Shown one piece after another: positions 1 to 11,300 of a stretch of 64,000 nt of DNA (position 1 is the first letter of the stretch; each line of letters begins with the position of its first letter). The notes below the pieces were generated by a model, which was not told where the DNA came from, did no database searches, and saw only the letters and a list, made by a program, of their open reading frames with translations. This stretch comes from Heterocephalus glaber (taxonomy: Eukaryota; Chordata; Mammalia; Rodentia; Bathyergidae), in assembly GCF_000247695.1 (NCBI RefSeq), contig NW_004624734.1:7900633-7964632 (forward strand). The letters run 5' to 3'. A program made the position numbers and the translations under genes.

Positions 1-45
<45 letters not shown>
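1..45. repeat. (CA)n microsatellite, cut by window edge
   Basis: Uninterrupted CA dinucleotides from base 1 to about 42, continuing off the left edge. On the SYNE3 sense strand this is a (TG)n tract in the presumed last intron. Confidence 0.97.
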
Positions 46-46
<1 letters not shown>

Positions 47-411
47 TGCCTGAGCTATCTTCTAAGAAGCCAATAAGCAGACTGACAACCTCAGCTCTTC
101 CCAGTTCCAAGAACTTCTCCATGCTTCAGTTTCCCCCAAAGGGAAGCACTGCCAGTGGTCTACTCAGAACCATCCACAGAGGCAGTGATAAGCTTGCCTC
201 CCTCAGGGTGGATGCAGAGTGGGGGGCATGGGGTGCTGGGAGGGGCACATGAGGTGGAAATCAAACACCCGCAGGGGGTCTGACCAGGAGCCGTCGGGCT
301 CTGACGCAAGGGCTCCGGGGTTGTGAGGAATCCGGGCAAGATGAACTCCTCAGGGTAAATGGGCCTCATCTTTTGCCACAGATGAACTGTATGTGGGAGG
401 AAATAAAAGGT

Positions 412-605
412 TTGGAGTCTGGGTTCTATCTTTTCCACTTCCTAGCTGTGTGGCCTAGGACGGGTCACTCAGCTACTCTGCGCCTCAGCTCCTCCATCTG
501 TTGGGAGAAAGGAAGGATGACACTTGCCTATAAATTCGCAAGGACAAAGGAGGCAAGGCTTGGTGTGCTTCATGTGCGAAGTAGGTGCTCAATAAAAGCT
601 CACTT
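412..605 (+). repeat. MIR SINE
   Basis: Diverged but clear MIR layout: 'cttcctagctgtgtggcct' followed by 'gtcactcagctactctgcg', a 'cctcagctcctccatctg' block, and the tail 'gtaggtgctcaataaa'. An ancient mammalian-wide tRNA-derived SINE. Confidence 0.85.
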
Positions 606-1097
606 CCTTTCTCTGTCAGGCAGATGGGCAGCTCCTACGGGGCCCACAAGCTTCTGCTCCAGGAGGGCTGCAGGGATCGGGTGTCAGGAGCCTCCCAGAC
701 CCCTGAGAGAGGACAGCACTGTCCCCTTCCAACACTGTCACTGCGGGGAAGAGCCAGAAGTCTCAAGGTGTCAGATCCGGTGAACGAGGTCGATGAGGAT
801 GTTTTTATTTGACAAAAATTGCCACCAATGTGACAACAGAGGCCCGGAATGATAGTGCAGGGCTGAGGCCTGCCTGGGACTCTCCTCATTTGGAGGTCAG
901 AGCCAGCATGGTCCTTAAAAGCCTGGGCCTCTGGCTGTGACCAAGAAGACCAAGAGTTGCTTGGTACAAAGTCAAACTCCACTAGCTCTGCTCCAGCCCA
1001 TCCTGGCCCCATGTCACGATACCACGCGTCAGAGGATAGGCCACAAGGCCACTTCCTCCTGCTAAAGAAGACGGCTGTGGGTGTCAAACACCTGCGG

Positions 1098-1305
1098 ACT
1101 GAGTTCGGCATGGTGGCACATGCGGATAATCCCAGCTGCTCTGTAGGCAGGAAGACTGCAAGTTCAAGGCCAGCCTGGGCAACTTAGTTAAGACTCTATC
1201 TCAAAATAAAAAATAAAAAGGCTGGAGGTAGAAGGCTCAGAGGTAGTGGAGGTAGTGGCTCAGAGGTAGAAGGTCTATAGGTTCCAACCCTATCTACTGC
1301 AGAAA
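1098..1305 (+). repeat. B1 SINE with degenerate ID tail
   Basis: A B1-like left part (ggcatggtggcacatgc, ttcaaggccagcctgggcaa, A-rich middle) followed by an ID-like segment with partly duplicated 'ggctcagaggta' blocks. The ID head repeats itself imperfectly, suggesting slippage or a local duplication. Confidence 0.75.
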
Positions 1306-2480
1306 TGAAACAAAGCATGAAAACAGGCACAGGAGTGTCCCTTGCAGTGCCTGGCATACAGTAGGGATTTTTTTAAAAAGTCTTGGTTGTGAAACCGAGT
1401 TATTTTCTCCCTGAAAAGCTTGTTTGCACTTTCTGAGGCTTGGTGTTACAGTATTTCATCCAATCTAAGACAACAGTTATAAGAAGCACCATTATTTGAC
1501 TTCCAGCTAAGAAAGAGAATCACTACCCTCATCAAGACTGAGAACAGATCAGAAAAAGCAAGCACAGGGTCAGGCCCCAAGGGCTCCACCACCATGAATG
1601 GGAAGGCAGAACAAATGGCTTCCCAGAAATGAGAGGCCAAGACAGTCAGTGTCCTGTCCATCCCGGGCAGCAGGGAGGGAGCCAGACCTTTCCTGAGAAT
1701 CTGAACCTGAGGCCCGAGCGCTGCACATTGGCGTCTAAGTTCCCACCATCCATGTGGTCTGACGAGATGGAAAACAGAACACAAGCCACCACCAGCAGCT
1801 AGAGGCTGTCTGGCGCTGGGGGACAAGATCCCAAAGGCTCCCTGGAAGAACTCGATTGTAACAAGATGGGAAACTGTGAAAGCAGAAGGCTTGGGACCTT
1901 GGACGTGGTCAAGTGCAGGGAATGTCTTGTGTGGCTCTGCCCCAGGTCTGCCTGCCCAGAGCGCGCTGTGCCAGTCCAGGAGGTGGCCGCTGTCTGCCCT
2001 AGCAGCCATCCTGGTTCACCCAGGTGACAGTGGCATGCACTGGTCTGCCCCTGAGTCAGTGTGTGTCTAAGGAAGGGGACGCCATGCCCCCGGCCAGGGC
2101 GGGGCTCCAGTTAACTCTCAGCCTGGCTGTATCTCAGAAAGCAATGATGTTGCTGGCGTGGGTGCTGGGTGAACATCTGGTGGCACGGAGCTGGTAAGCA
2201 CGTGGGCGGCTGCAAATGTAATCAATCTTAATTATTCTGTTTACACAAACAAGCAGGCTGAAGCCAATGACGCAGCTGAGCTGTCACTGACTTGGGTCTT
2301 GGAGAGAGGAAGAAGTGTGGAGGGCAAAGGGCTCATAAATAGCTGCCTCAGGGCCGGCGTTTTCCTTTCCTCTGCACTAAAAATAATAAAAGGAGTGTTT
2401 TTAAGTTGGCAAGATTACAAGCTCTGCAGACAGCACTTATTTTCCACCTGTCAGAGGGCCTGAGTGTGCAGTGTGCACGT

Positions 2481-2483
2481 CTG

Positions 2484-2546
<63 letters not shown>
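2481..2546. repeat. (TC)n(AC)n compound microsatellite
   Basis: About ten TC units switch directly to about 23 AC units. It is flanked by unique sequence on the left and a MaLR LTR piece on the right. Confidence 0.97.
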
Positions 2547-2549
<3 letters not shown>

Positions 2550-2589
2550 GCACACCGGAACTAGAAAAACATAACCTGAGGACTGTGAC

Positions 2590-2777
2590 ACTTTGGATCT
2601 GGAGTGGTCTCCAAAAGCCCACGTGTCACAGGCTGGGCCCCCAGGGGGGTACTACTGGAAGTGCAAACAGGCCCAGTGGGCCATGGACCAGAACCTCCAA
2701 AACTGATTCCAAACAAACCTCTTCTCTTTATAAGCTGGTGATCTCAGCCACTTTGTTACAGCAACAGAACGCTGACA
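2590..2777 (+). mobile_element. MaLR LTR 3' fragment
   Basis: The LTR 3' end is recognisable: 'caaacctcttctctttata', 'agctggtgatctcagccac', then 'ttgttacagcaacagaacg', ending ctgaca. This is the usual MaLR 3' layout. The 5' half looks shortened. Confidence 0.7.
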
Positions 2778-3067
2778 AGCACAGGCAAATCAGCAAAAGA
2801 TAACACAAGGACAAACTAGGGAGGATTTTACCCTGAAAAGTGCCCCTGCTCTCTGCTCTCAGGAGAGGCAGGGACAGCATCTGCAGAGGTCTCGGGCCTC
2901 CTGCACAAAACAATTGAGAGCCTACTGTGTGCCACGTACTTGGACAGGAGCTTTGCCCACTGTTAGCTCGGTGGATTCCCATTCTTTGCAGTGGAAGACT
3001 ATGGTTAAGTAACTTGCTAAAGGTGTCCCATTCATGTGCAGGCTGGATCTGAGTCCAGAATGTAAAG

Positions 3068-3220
3068 CAGTAGTTCTCAAAGTGTGGTCCCCGGCTTCAA
3101 CTGGGAACTCATCAGAAAGGCAGATTCTCAGGCCACTCCAGACCTAATGGATCAGAACCTCCAGGCATGGGTCAGCAGTCTGGTTTTCACAAACTGCTGA
3201 CACCAGGACTTCTACATTGC
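3068..3220 (+). mobile_element. MER5A-like hAT relic
   Basis: Begins 'agtagttctcaaagtgtggt' and continues with the MER5A-type 'agattctcaggccactcca...gacctaatggatcagaacct' order. A non-autonomous hAT-Charlie DNA transposon fossil common to placental mammals. Confidence 0.75.
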
Positions 3221-5167
3221 TCCTTTCTGCACGGCAGGCTGAGGTGCCTTAGCTCAAAGCCAGCCAGCCCCAAATTGTGTAACCCACTTGTTTTGAATGT
3301 AGCCTGAAGAAGCAGACTTTGCAGTCTCCTACAGCCTCTCGACTATTTACCCCTCAGACCTGTGGCCAGCACTGCTAGCCATAGACGAGCTGAGCCTCAG
3401 AGTCATGAACCCCCCGGCCTCAGTCAGTGTCCCCAAGCTCTCAGAGCAGAGCCTCTCACTGTGCTGCTGAGCAACATCAGCTGCATCCAGAGGCTCCCTG
3501 TGACTCCTCTCTACCTGGCCAGGTGTGCAGTCTAGGGGGACAAGCTGCTGCTCTCTAGCTCAGGGATGTGTTCTGAGTGCCTAAAACAGAGTGCGGCACC
3601 AAGTCTGCACTCAGTACCCACTGGTGGGATAAGTGAGTGAGAGAGGAGGTGGCCATAGACGTGGTGGTGGTGAACACTCATCAACATGTTTGTCCCAGGC
3701 TGCAGGACGCTTGAGCCTCCTCAAGTTTAGTGAGCTCTGACTGTGCGAGGCACCAGGGGACCCAGACAGGGATCCCACACAGGCCCTGTCCTGGGGCTGT
3801 ACAAATGGGGCTCGCACCCGGGGAGGGGCTGGAGGTACAGGAGCTAGAGGCAAACTGGACCCCTGGTCCTGGGTCCCCCACTTCCCAGTGGGAGCCACCC
3901 ATCCGTGGGCCACCTGCCTTTCCAGATGTTCTTCCCTATTCCAGGAGGAGGCTGCTGTCCTACGAGAGGGGGAGCCAGGCCTTAAGCTACAGGAAGCTGC
4001 TCCTTCCTTACAGAACAGTACACTGATCTTCATGAGTTAAATAAAGTTCTGTTTTACATACGGGGACACTGAGCAACTTGCTCAAGGCCACAAAGCCATT
4101 GTCCCGGCTGCACACCCGCCCGGAGGCTCCGAGCAGTCATAGAGGGTGCAGTGGAGACACAGGCCCACTAGAAGCCAGAGGCCCCCATCCTTCCCAGTGT
4201 GTCTGTCCTCACCCTCACGCTCTCAGAGCCAAGGGTCCCTCCTCTATCATGTCACCTGTCACACCGTGTACTCCACACACCTCCGCCAGCCACCCCTCCA
4301 AACCCAGGCTTCTGACTCCCCACAAATGCCCCTTGGACCTTGTGGAACCTTCTGGAAAGCCCGGCACTGACCACCGCCCTCCAGGCGTGCTGCCCTCTAG
4401 CTGTGCCAGCAGATGTTGACGCTTACCTTCTGAGATCCGCTCAGCTCCCCTGCAGAACTCCGTGGCTGTTGTTATAGGGAAGGAGAGGAAAAAGGGGAAA
4501 AAATCAGTGAGGTGAGCGAAATGTAAATCCCAGCAGAGCCTGTCATGGAATATTCATTTTGTCAAGGGAGTGTTTCTCTAAAATTTCTGGTCATCTGGAC
4601 AACCTGAGCCAGCGGGGTTCGGATTTAACGAGCTTTTTAACACACTCCGGGCCAGCTGGGAGTCTGGCAGGCCTGGCCCGGCGGGGCTGCCCTCTCGCTG
4701 GGGCTGCGCTGCCACCTAGTGGCCGACTGGCTACTTCGGGACCAAAGGAGCCCGCAGCGCTGGGGCCTGGAAGGGACCGGGGATTTAACCTCGGTGCCTC
4801 AGTTCCCTCATTGGTTCAGGGGAATAGTAGCTATCTCCTTTGCAGGGTGGGTATGAGGACACAGCACTTCCTGAAGGTTATTGTTACTGGTGCGGCTGTT
4901 GGAATTATTTTGTGTAGCAGGCACAGGGCCCAGGAGAGGAACCTGTGTGTTCCAAGTCACACAGCAGGTCAGCGGAGGGGTGTGGCTGGACCCCAGGGCT
5001 CCTGATGCCACCCACAACACAGCAGCGGGACTGACGCCGGCTCTGCTGTGACGGGATGGCCACCTCAGCCCGGCATGTGGGTGCCCAGGACCAAGCACCG
5101 CAGGCCGAGCTGTCTCCCTGCCGTGAGCAAGGCCCAGCCACTGTCCTTCCCGGGGCTCCGCGCTCAC

Positions 5168-5317
5168 CAGCAGGTGGCCAGCATCCTTGAGCTGGGATTT
5201 GTACAGCATCCAGCAGTAGCGCAGGTCTTCCAGCTCCTCTGAGACCGGCCTCGAGGGCCCAAGATGAAGGAGGTTCTCCAAGAGGTGCTGCCCTTCTGGG
5301 ATTCGCGCCTGCAGCTC
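5168..5317 (-). CDS. SYNE3: SYNE3 coding exon 15 (residues 850-899), last exon in window
   Basis: 150 nt, phase 0 to 0, acceptor cccccag|GAG, donor CTGCTG|gtgagc. It encodes [20 protein letters not shown] through [10 protein letters not shown] and ends the eighth spectrin-like unit. In other mammals this is followed by a short linker, a leucine-rich transmembrane helix and the KASH peptide ending in PPPT. I scanned the minus strand of 1-5167 for a leucine-run TM segment and for a PPPT-stop and found neither, so those exons must lie outside. Confidence 0.95.
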
Positions 5318-8300
5318 CTGGGGGAAATGCAGTGTCATGGTGCAGCTCAGGTGGCGCAGACCGCCTCAGCAGGCTGGTAGGATGCAACTCAAGAGCCACT
5401 TGGCAGGGAGGCACAGGGATGGGGAGACAGAACGGGGTGGGGGGGCTCATCTGTGCCGGCGGCTGCTCTCCAGATGGCAGAACGTTACAGAGTGACTCCC
5501 ACAGGAACAGGCCAGCTGGACTGCAGACCCTGTGGCCACTTCCCACTCTGACATCCAGGGCCATGTCCTCCCAGGGGCTGACCCTAAGGGTTGCCACCGT
5601 TATGAGGTGATCCCAGGGGAATGTGCCTTTCTCCTGGCCTTGCTGAGTCTGGCCGAGGGGTGTTGGATTAGGTGGATGTTTCTATCAACACAGTACAGGA
5701 CACTGGGCTCAGCTGCTCAGTGCCTGCTAGAATGCAAGCTGGGCAAGAGTAATCGTTCTGACCCAGCTGGAGGTGGGAAGCAAGGAATAAATACCAAATC
5801 TGAGACAGCAGAGGTGGCCAGAAAGGACTTCCTGGTGATAGGCAACAAGACCATAGGGACCAAATCACTCACAGAGGACAAATTATCCACAACAGTTTAA
5901 AGCCATAGAAGGATTAATGAGGGTGAGGCCTATCAGCTCGAAACCTGGAAAGGGAGGCTGGACATACAGCTCACGAGCACAGCACTTCCCAGCATGCACA
6001 AGGCCCTGGATTCCATCCCCAACACCCCCAAACCAAACCCAAACAACAACATCAGCAAACACTTTGGGAAAGGATGGGGACCCCAAGGAGGAAGCCCTGG
6101 GTTCCAGCTGAGGGCCCACAGGCTTCCTCTTGGAGTGAGGTGAGCCAGAAGTGAACCCAGGCTGTGTGGACCCGCAGCCCAGCTCCAGATAATCTCAGCG
6201 GTCCAGGGAGCTGCAGGCCTGGATCTTGGTTCAGTGGTCCCAGAATAATAAAGCCTGCTTCTTTCATTAGCTAAAAAGTCCCTTCTAAAAAAGAGATTAT
6301 CCTAAATCCCTGATTACTCTTACACATATTTTGTCAAACACAGTGTCCAGCACACAATCAGAACAGCCACAATAGACACAAGACACCAAGAACAAGAAGC
6401 AGAAATAATACCCAACAGAGATTTTCCGAAAATGCCTTGAGACCTTGAATTACGAGACACCCTATGAAGCAGCTACGTCCACCAGGTTCAGAGGATTAAA
6501 GACAAGCTTAAACATTTCAGCAAGGGCCTGGGAGCTAGAAAAGTGACCCAAAAAACTGTTAAAAGAGCTAAATAGAAATTCTAGAATTGATCATTACAAT
6601 GACAAACATTAAGAACTCAACAGGCACATGCAAAAGCAAGTGAGACACAGCTAAAGAGAGGATTAGTGAACTGGAAGATGGATCAGAAAAAAAATACTCC
6701 GAATGCAACATGAAGAGACAACAGGATCAAAAACACACAAGAGAGGCAAAGTGTCATAAGGCTCACAGTGAGAAGGAATAATAATCTGTTTAAATGACAT
6801 CAGAGAAAGAGAGAAGGTAACAAGACAGAGGCACAATTTAGAATATAATGTCATAAAATCTTCCAGAAACACTCTAGACTATGGATTCAGCAATTCAAAT
6901 GAGTCTCAAGCACAATAAACAAAAAGAAATCCAGACCCTAATATATCATAGTGAATTTCATAAAAATAAGGAAAAGGAGAGGCAGGCTGGGGCCTGGTTG
7001 GGAATGGTCTTACACGATAAACTTCGGGTTTGAACTCGGCACTGAAACACTCCCATTGGGATGACAAGACCACCATCTGTGTTTCTGAATGAACCATGTG
7101 TGGCTGTAGAATGAGCTGTGACCCAGGTGGGGGCCCAACAGAAAGAAGAGAGGCTATGGCCGTAATCAAGGCAAAATGCAGCCCGGGCCTTGGTCTCAGA
7201 TTTCTCAGCCTCCAGAACTGTAAGCCAGTAAATCTCCACTCACCAGAAATGACCTGGTCTCCTGTGGCAGCACAAATGCACTGTGGGTAACCAGGTGCAG
7301 GAGAGAAGGAGGAGGAGTCAGGGCAGATTATGGGCAGAAATGGCCCTGGCTCACCTGCCCTCTCACCAGCCATAACCCTACCCTTTGTCACATGACCTTG
7401 CTGTCCCTCCCACTAGGTAGGGAGCCTGTCTTTCTTCCCTTTGAGTCTGGGCTGACCTTGTGACTCTCTGTCCAAGAATGCAGCAGACTTAATGAAACCC
7501 GGTTCAGGTTGAGGCCTACAAGGGCCTTGCCTGCCTCTGCTGTGTCCCACAGAAGAGAGGGAGACTGGCAGATGTGTCTTGGCCCCTTGAACTGACAGAA
7601 GCCAGGCCAAGCTTAGCCTAAACTGTCGAGAGTCAGAGTCACAAGTTAAATAAATAGCTGTTGTTTTAAGTCACAAGCTTTGGGCTGCTTTGTTACACAG
7701 CAACAGCTAACTGATATATAGGAGTCAAAGGGTTAGTGGTGACATTTTCTGAGTGGGAAATACAGACAGAAGCTGACTGAATGAATGAATGCAAGAAAAA
7801 ATTCTAAAGTATCTGCAGCAAAGAACATTTAAGAATCATTATTCATGCACAAGTGAGAATGGCCCCCAAATGACCCTATGTATTGTGGTCCTCTGTTTGA
7901 GGGACTCTGGTGGAGCTGGGCATGGTGGCAGAGGCCTGAACTCACAGCCCTCTGGGAGGCTGAGGCCTGAGGGTCTTGAGTGTGGGCCCAGCTTGAGCAA
8001 CTTAGCAAGACCCTACCTCAAAATTAAAAAATAAAAACAATAAAGGGCTGGGGATGTAGCTCAGCACAAAGGCCCTGGGTTCAATCCCCAGTAAATCACC
8101 AAAGAACTCCCCAGTGACAAGCACATCTCTATAGGGTGCAAACCCCAGGGGAACAAACCTGCAGCTTTGCCTCTCTGGTCCTCCTGTCCTTGGCCGAGGT
8201 GGCTCTCATCGCAATGATTCTAACCAGCTTGGAATTCTCCACCTGCAGCCACTGTTCAAAGTTCCTCTGGAGCTGGGAGAAATCTTCATGGCTGCCTTCA

Positions 8301-11300
8301 CCTTCCTCCAGCAGATGTGCCTGCAGGGATCACGTGACCAAAGTGACAGCGGCATGGCAGAGGGGAGGGATGAGGACAGGATGCCCAAGGGCGAGGGAGA
8401 GGCTGGGGTGAGGAATGGAGTGAGGACAGGAGCATGCCTGCCGGCGCCTCCCTGGTTCCCCAGTGACGTCACCAATCTCCTTTCCAGGATGGCTATCAGT
8501 GACCAGCCCTCCACTAGGCCTTCCCCCTGGCTCAGGCTCTGCTGGCCTCCCTTTCCCTGAGCGGAGCCTGAAGACGTCTTGGACCCTGGAACTCACGCTC
8601 CCTCCCTCTGGGTCCTTGCACACTGTCCCCTCTGCCTGGCCCGACTTTGCTTGGCTCCTCCCCTCCACTCCTCAGCATCCTTGCAGGCTCAGCTGACCTT
8701 TCATCACTCCTAGAAGGGTTTCCCTGCCCTGAAGCTGGGTCACAACCGCCCCACCACAAGCTCGCCTCAAAAGTGGACCCTAAAGCCAGCAGCCCAGGTA
8801 TTCCCTTGTGAGCCGCAAGCAATATGAAACCTGCACTGGAATCAGCTGCACAGTCCGAAAAGCTGTCTAAGGTCAACATGTCATTCACAGGTACCCAGGC
8901 TCCAAGTCCCGCCTGGAACACAGTCACACTCAGAACTGGTGCTTTGGGTACAATTCTGCATTCAAACGCAGAGGGAATGAAGCAGTGGGAGAATAATTAA
9001 TTTGATTTTTTTTTTTTTTGAGACAGGGTCTTGCTCTGTTGCCCATGCTGGCCTTGAAATTCTGGGCTCAAGCAATCCTCCTGCTTCAGCCTCCCAGATA
9101 GCTGGGACTATAGGCATGTGCCTTATGCCCAGCTTGAAGGGTTTTAAGTAATAATATTCTTCTCAGCATAGCTTAACTTTTTAAAGGCAGCAAGGGAAAG
9201 TGATGAATGACACCGTATAGTTTTCACAAACCACAGCTATGTCACAAAAACTAGCCCCTATAGGATCTTGGGTTGCAATCAGGGGTCAGTGGGAAGTTGT
9301 CCACCTGACTCTCCTCCTTTGGGGGCGGCCAGAGCTGCAGAGAGGTGAGGAGCAGCACAATGTGCACGATCTTTAGAGATGCCCACCACCTGCCCAGTGG
9401 CCTGGCCCTGCAGTCTGGGACCCCCGAGGCCCTCTCTGTGGTGCACAGCGCTCCTGGGCCACACCAGGAGCAAATGGGATAGGAGGCATCCACGTCCCAG
9501 GGGCTGAGCGCGGGCCTGGGCAGGGAGGGGGCCGTGTGGAGACCCCGTCCTCCTCGTGAGCTGGATCTGACCCCCCGGACGCCTAGCAGACAGACTCACC
9601 CCGTGCCGCCGGCGCCTGGGGATAGGATCCAGGGGGTTGATGAGGAACCCCGACTTTGGGATGTTGTTGGTGAAAACCAGCTTCCTCCCTGAGTCCACCT
9701 CTGTGCTCTGCAGCTGCCGGTTTCTGATGAGGCTGAGAAGACAAAGCGCGCCCACTCAAGGCGGGAATGTGACAGGGACCCACAGGGCCACAGGAGAAGT
9801 AACAGCATCGGGACCGCAAGGCGGCAGATTTCTGGGTGTCCCTACGGACACCGGGTCAGCAGCCACCCTTCAGGCTGGCCCGAAGCTTCCATGTCACACC
9901 CACATCCGTGTTTTTCCTTTAAACCTACATTCCCTGCACGAAGGTACAGAAGAGGAAACTGAGGCTCAAGCCAGGTCGGCTGGTGGCCACCTCCCCAGTC
10001 CAGGTCCTTTCCCAGCTGCTCCTGCCCCAGCCAGAAGTGCCAGCTGGACCCGAGCTGGAGATGCCCGCGGGCACCTGGTACCACACCAGGCCAGGCCCCC
10101 ACCGCTGAGGACACCGGGAGGCAGAGGCCCTCTCACCTCAGCATGTTCTCCTCCAGCTGCTGCAGGGCCTGCCAGGACTCCGCCAGCTCCTTCAGCTCCT
10201 CCTGGACCATGGCCACGCCCTCCGGAGAAGACTTCTCCATCACCAGCCGGCCGTGCGCCTCCACCAGGGCCAGGCAGGCCTCCTTCTTGGGGAGCTCAGC
10301 TGCCAGTGTCTGAGGGACACAGATGCGTGGACACAGAGTGAGGCCTCGGGCTTGGGGTGTCTGCTTTCCCACATGGGAGTTTTGGCCAAAGAAGCTGCCT
10401 TAGGAGGATGCTCGGCAGGAAGCCACCATCTCACCTCGACCGAAGCCTCTTGGGACTTGGCATTCCACAGGCCCACATCCCCTCGGTGCGACTCCAGCGT
10501 CCGTGTGGCCATGGTGACCCACTGCTGCAGCTCTAGCAGCCGGCAGCTGAAGGTGCAATGCTCCTGCACACTCTGCCGACACCTGTCCATGCGGTCCTGC
10601 GGATACCCGGAGGCCCGGGGCCCTGAGCAGTGGTCCCAAAGGGATCCCAGGCACCACCCCAGCCCTGCAGGATGCCCAGACTGCCTGAGCCTGGCCCCTA
10701 CAGAGCACCTGGCCACAGGCTGGTGCCCAGCACAAGGCTTCATCCAGGGGGCCGCCTCTGGTTTAAATGCCAAACCACTAGGGCAGGTGAGGGAGGACAG
10801 CTGTGGCTCTTGACCACCCCTGGTGCAGTGTTTGCCTGGGCACCTGGTAAACCTGAACCCAGGTGAACCTTCTGGCCCAGCCTTCACACCCCTGGCATGT
10901 GCACCTGTGCAATGCATGGTGCTGCCCGCCATGGCTCCAAGCCACCAAGTGTCCACCGACTCTACACTGGGTGGTGGCACACTCCAGGGGGGTCACTCTG
11001 CTGCCACGTGCAGTGTGGTGGATGAATTTATAACCGTCCGAGGAGGGTAGAAGCTGCATGCTAAAGACAGATTCCTGTCCTGTTCCATCCACAAATGCTT
11101 TCGATGCTGGTTTAAGTCTGAGGTCAGGGTCACCCTGGGGGTCGGGAGTGACAGTGACCAGTGGGCATGAGGGAGGCTGGAGTGACTGCGTTTCTCTGGG
11201 TGCTGCAAACACGGATCTGTTTAGTTTTTTAAGCTCCACTGAGCTGCACATGTAGATGTTTACTTTTCTGTACAGGATTACACTTCAAAAGGAAGCTTCC

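Larger units (their letters stand above)
46..5167. other. SYNE3 3'-side intronic sequence
   Basis: Non-coding stretch downstream of coding exon 15. It holds MIR relics (about 412-605, 3540-3620 and 4038-4110), a B1+ID relic (1098-1305), a (TC)n(AC)n tract (2481-2546), a MaLR LTR 3' part (about 2590-2777) and a MER5A relic (3068-3220). The rest appears to be unique intronic sequence. No KASH-encoding exon was seen. Confidence 0.7.
5318..8158. other. Intron between coding exons 14 and 15
   Basis: 2.8 kb. It contains an ID relic near 5950-6050, MaLR/MLT1-type LTR material (about 7080-7290 and 7340-7722) and a B1+ID dimer (7913-8093) that ends about 65 bp before the exon 14 donor. 6280-6960 is AT-rich and resembles old L1 or LTR material, but I could not assign it. 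Confidence 0.7.

Noticed and set aside
2437..2622. Open frames through CA/TC microsatellites (also at 59293-59827 and 60507-60880)
   Set aside because: Repetitive V-C or T-H runs are products of translating dinucleotide repeats and are not genes.
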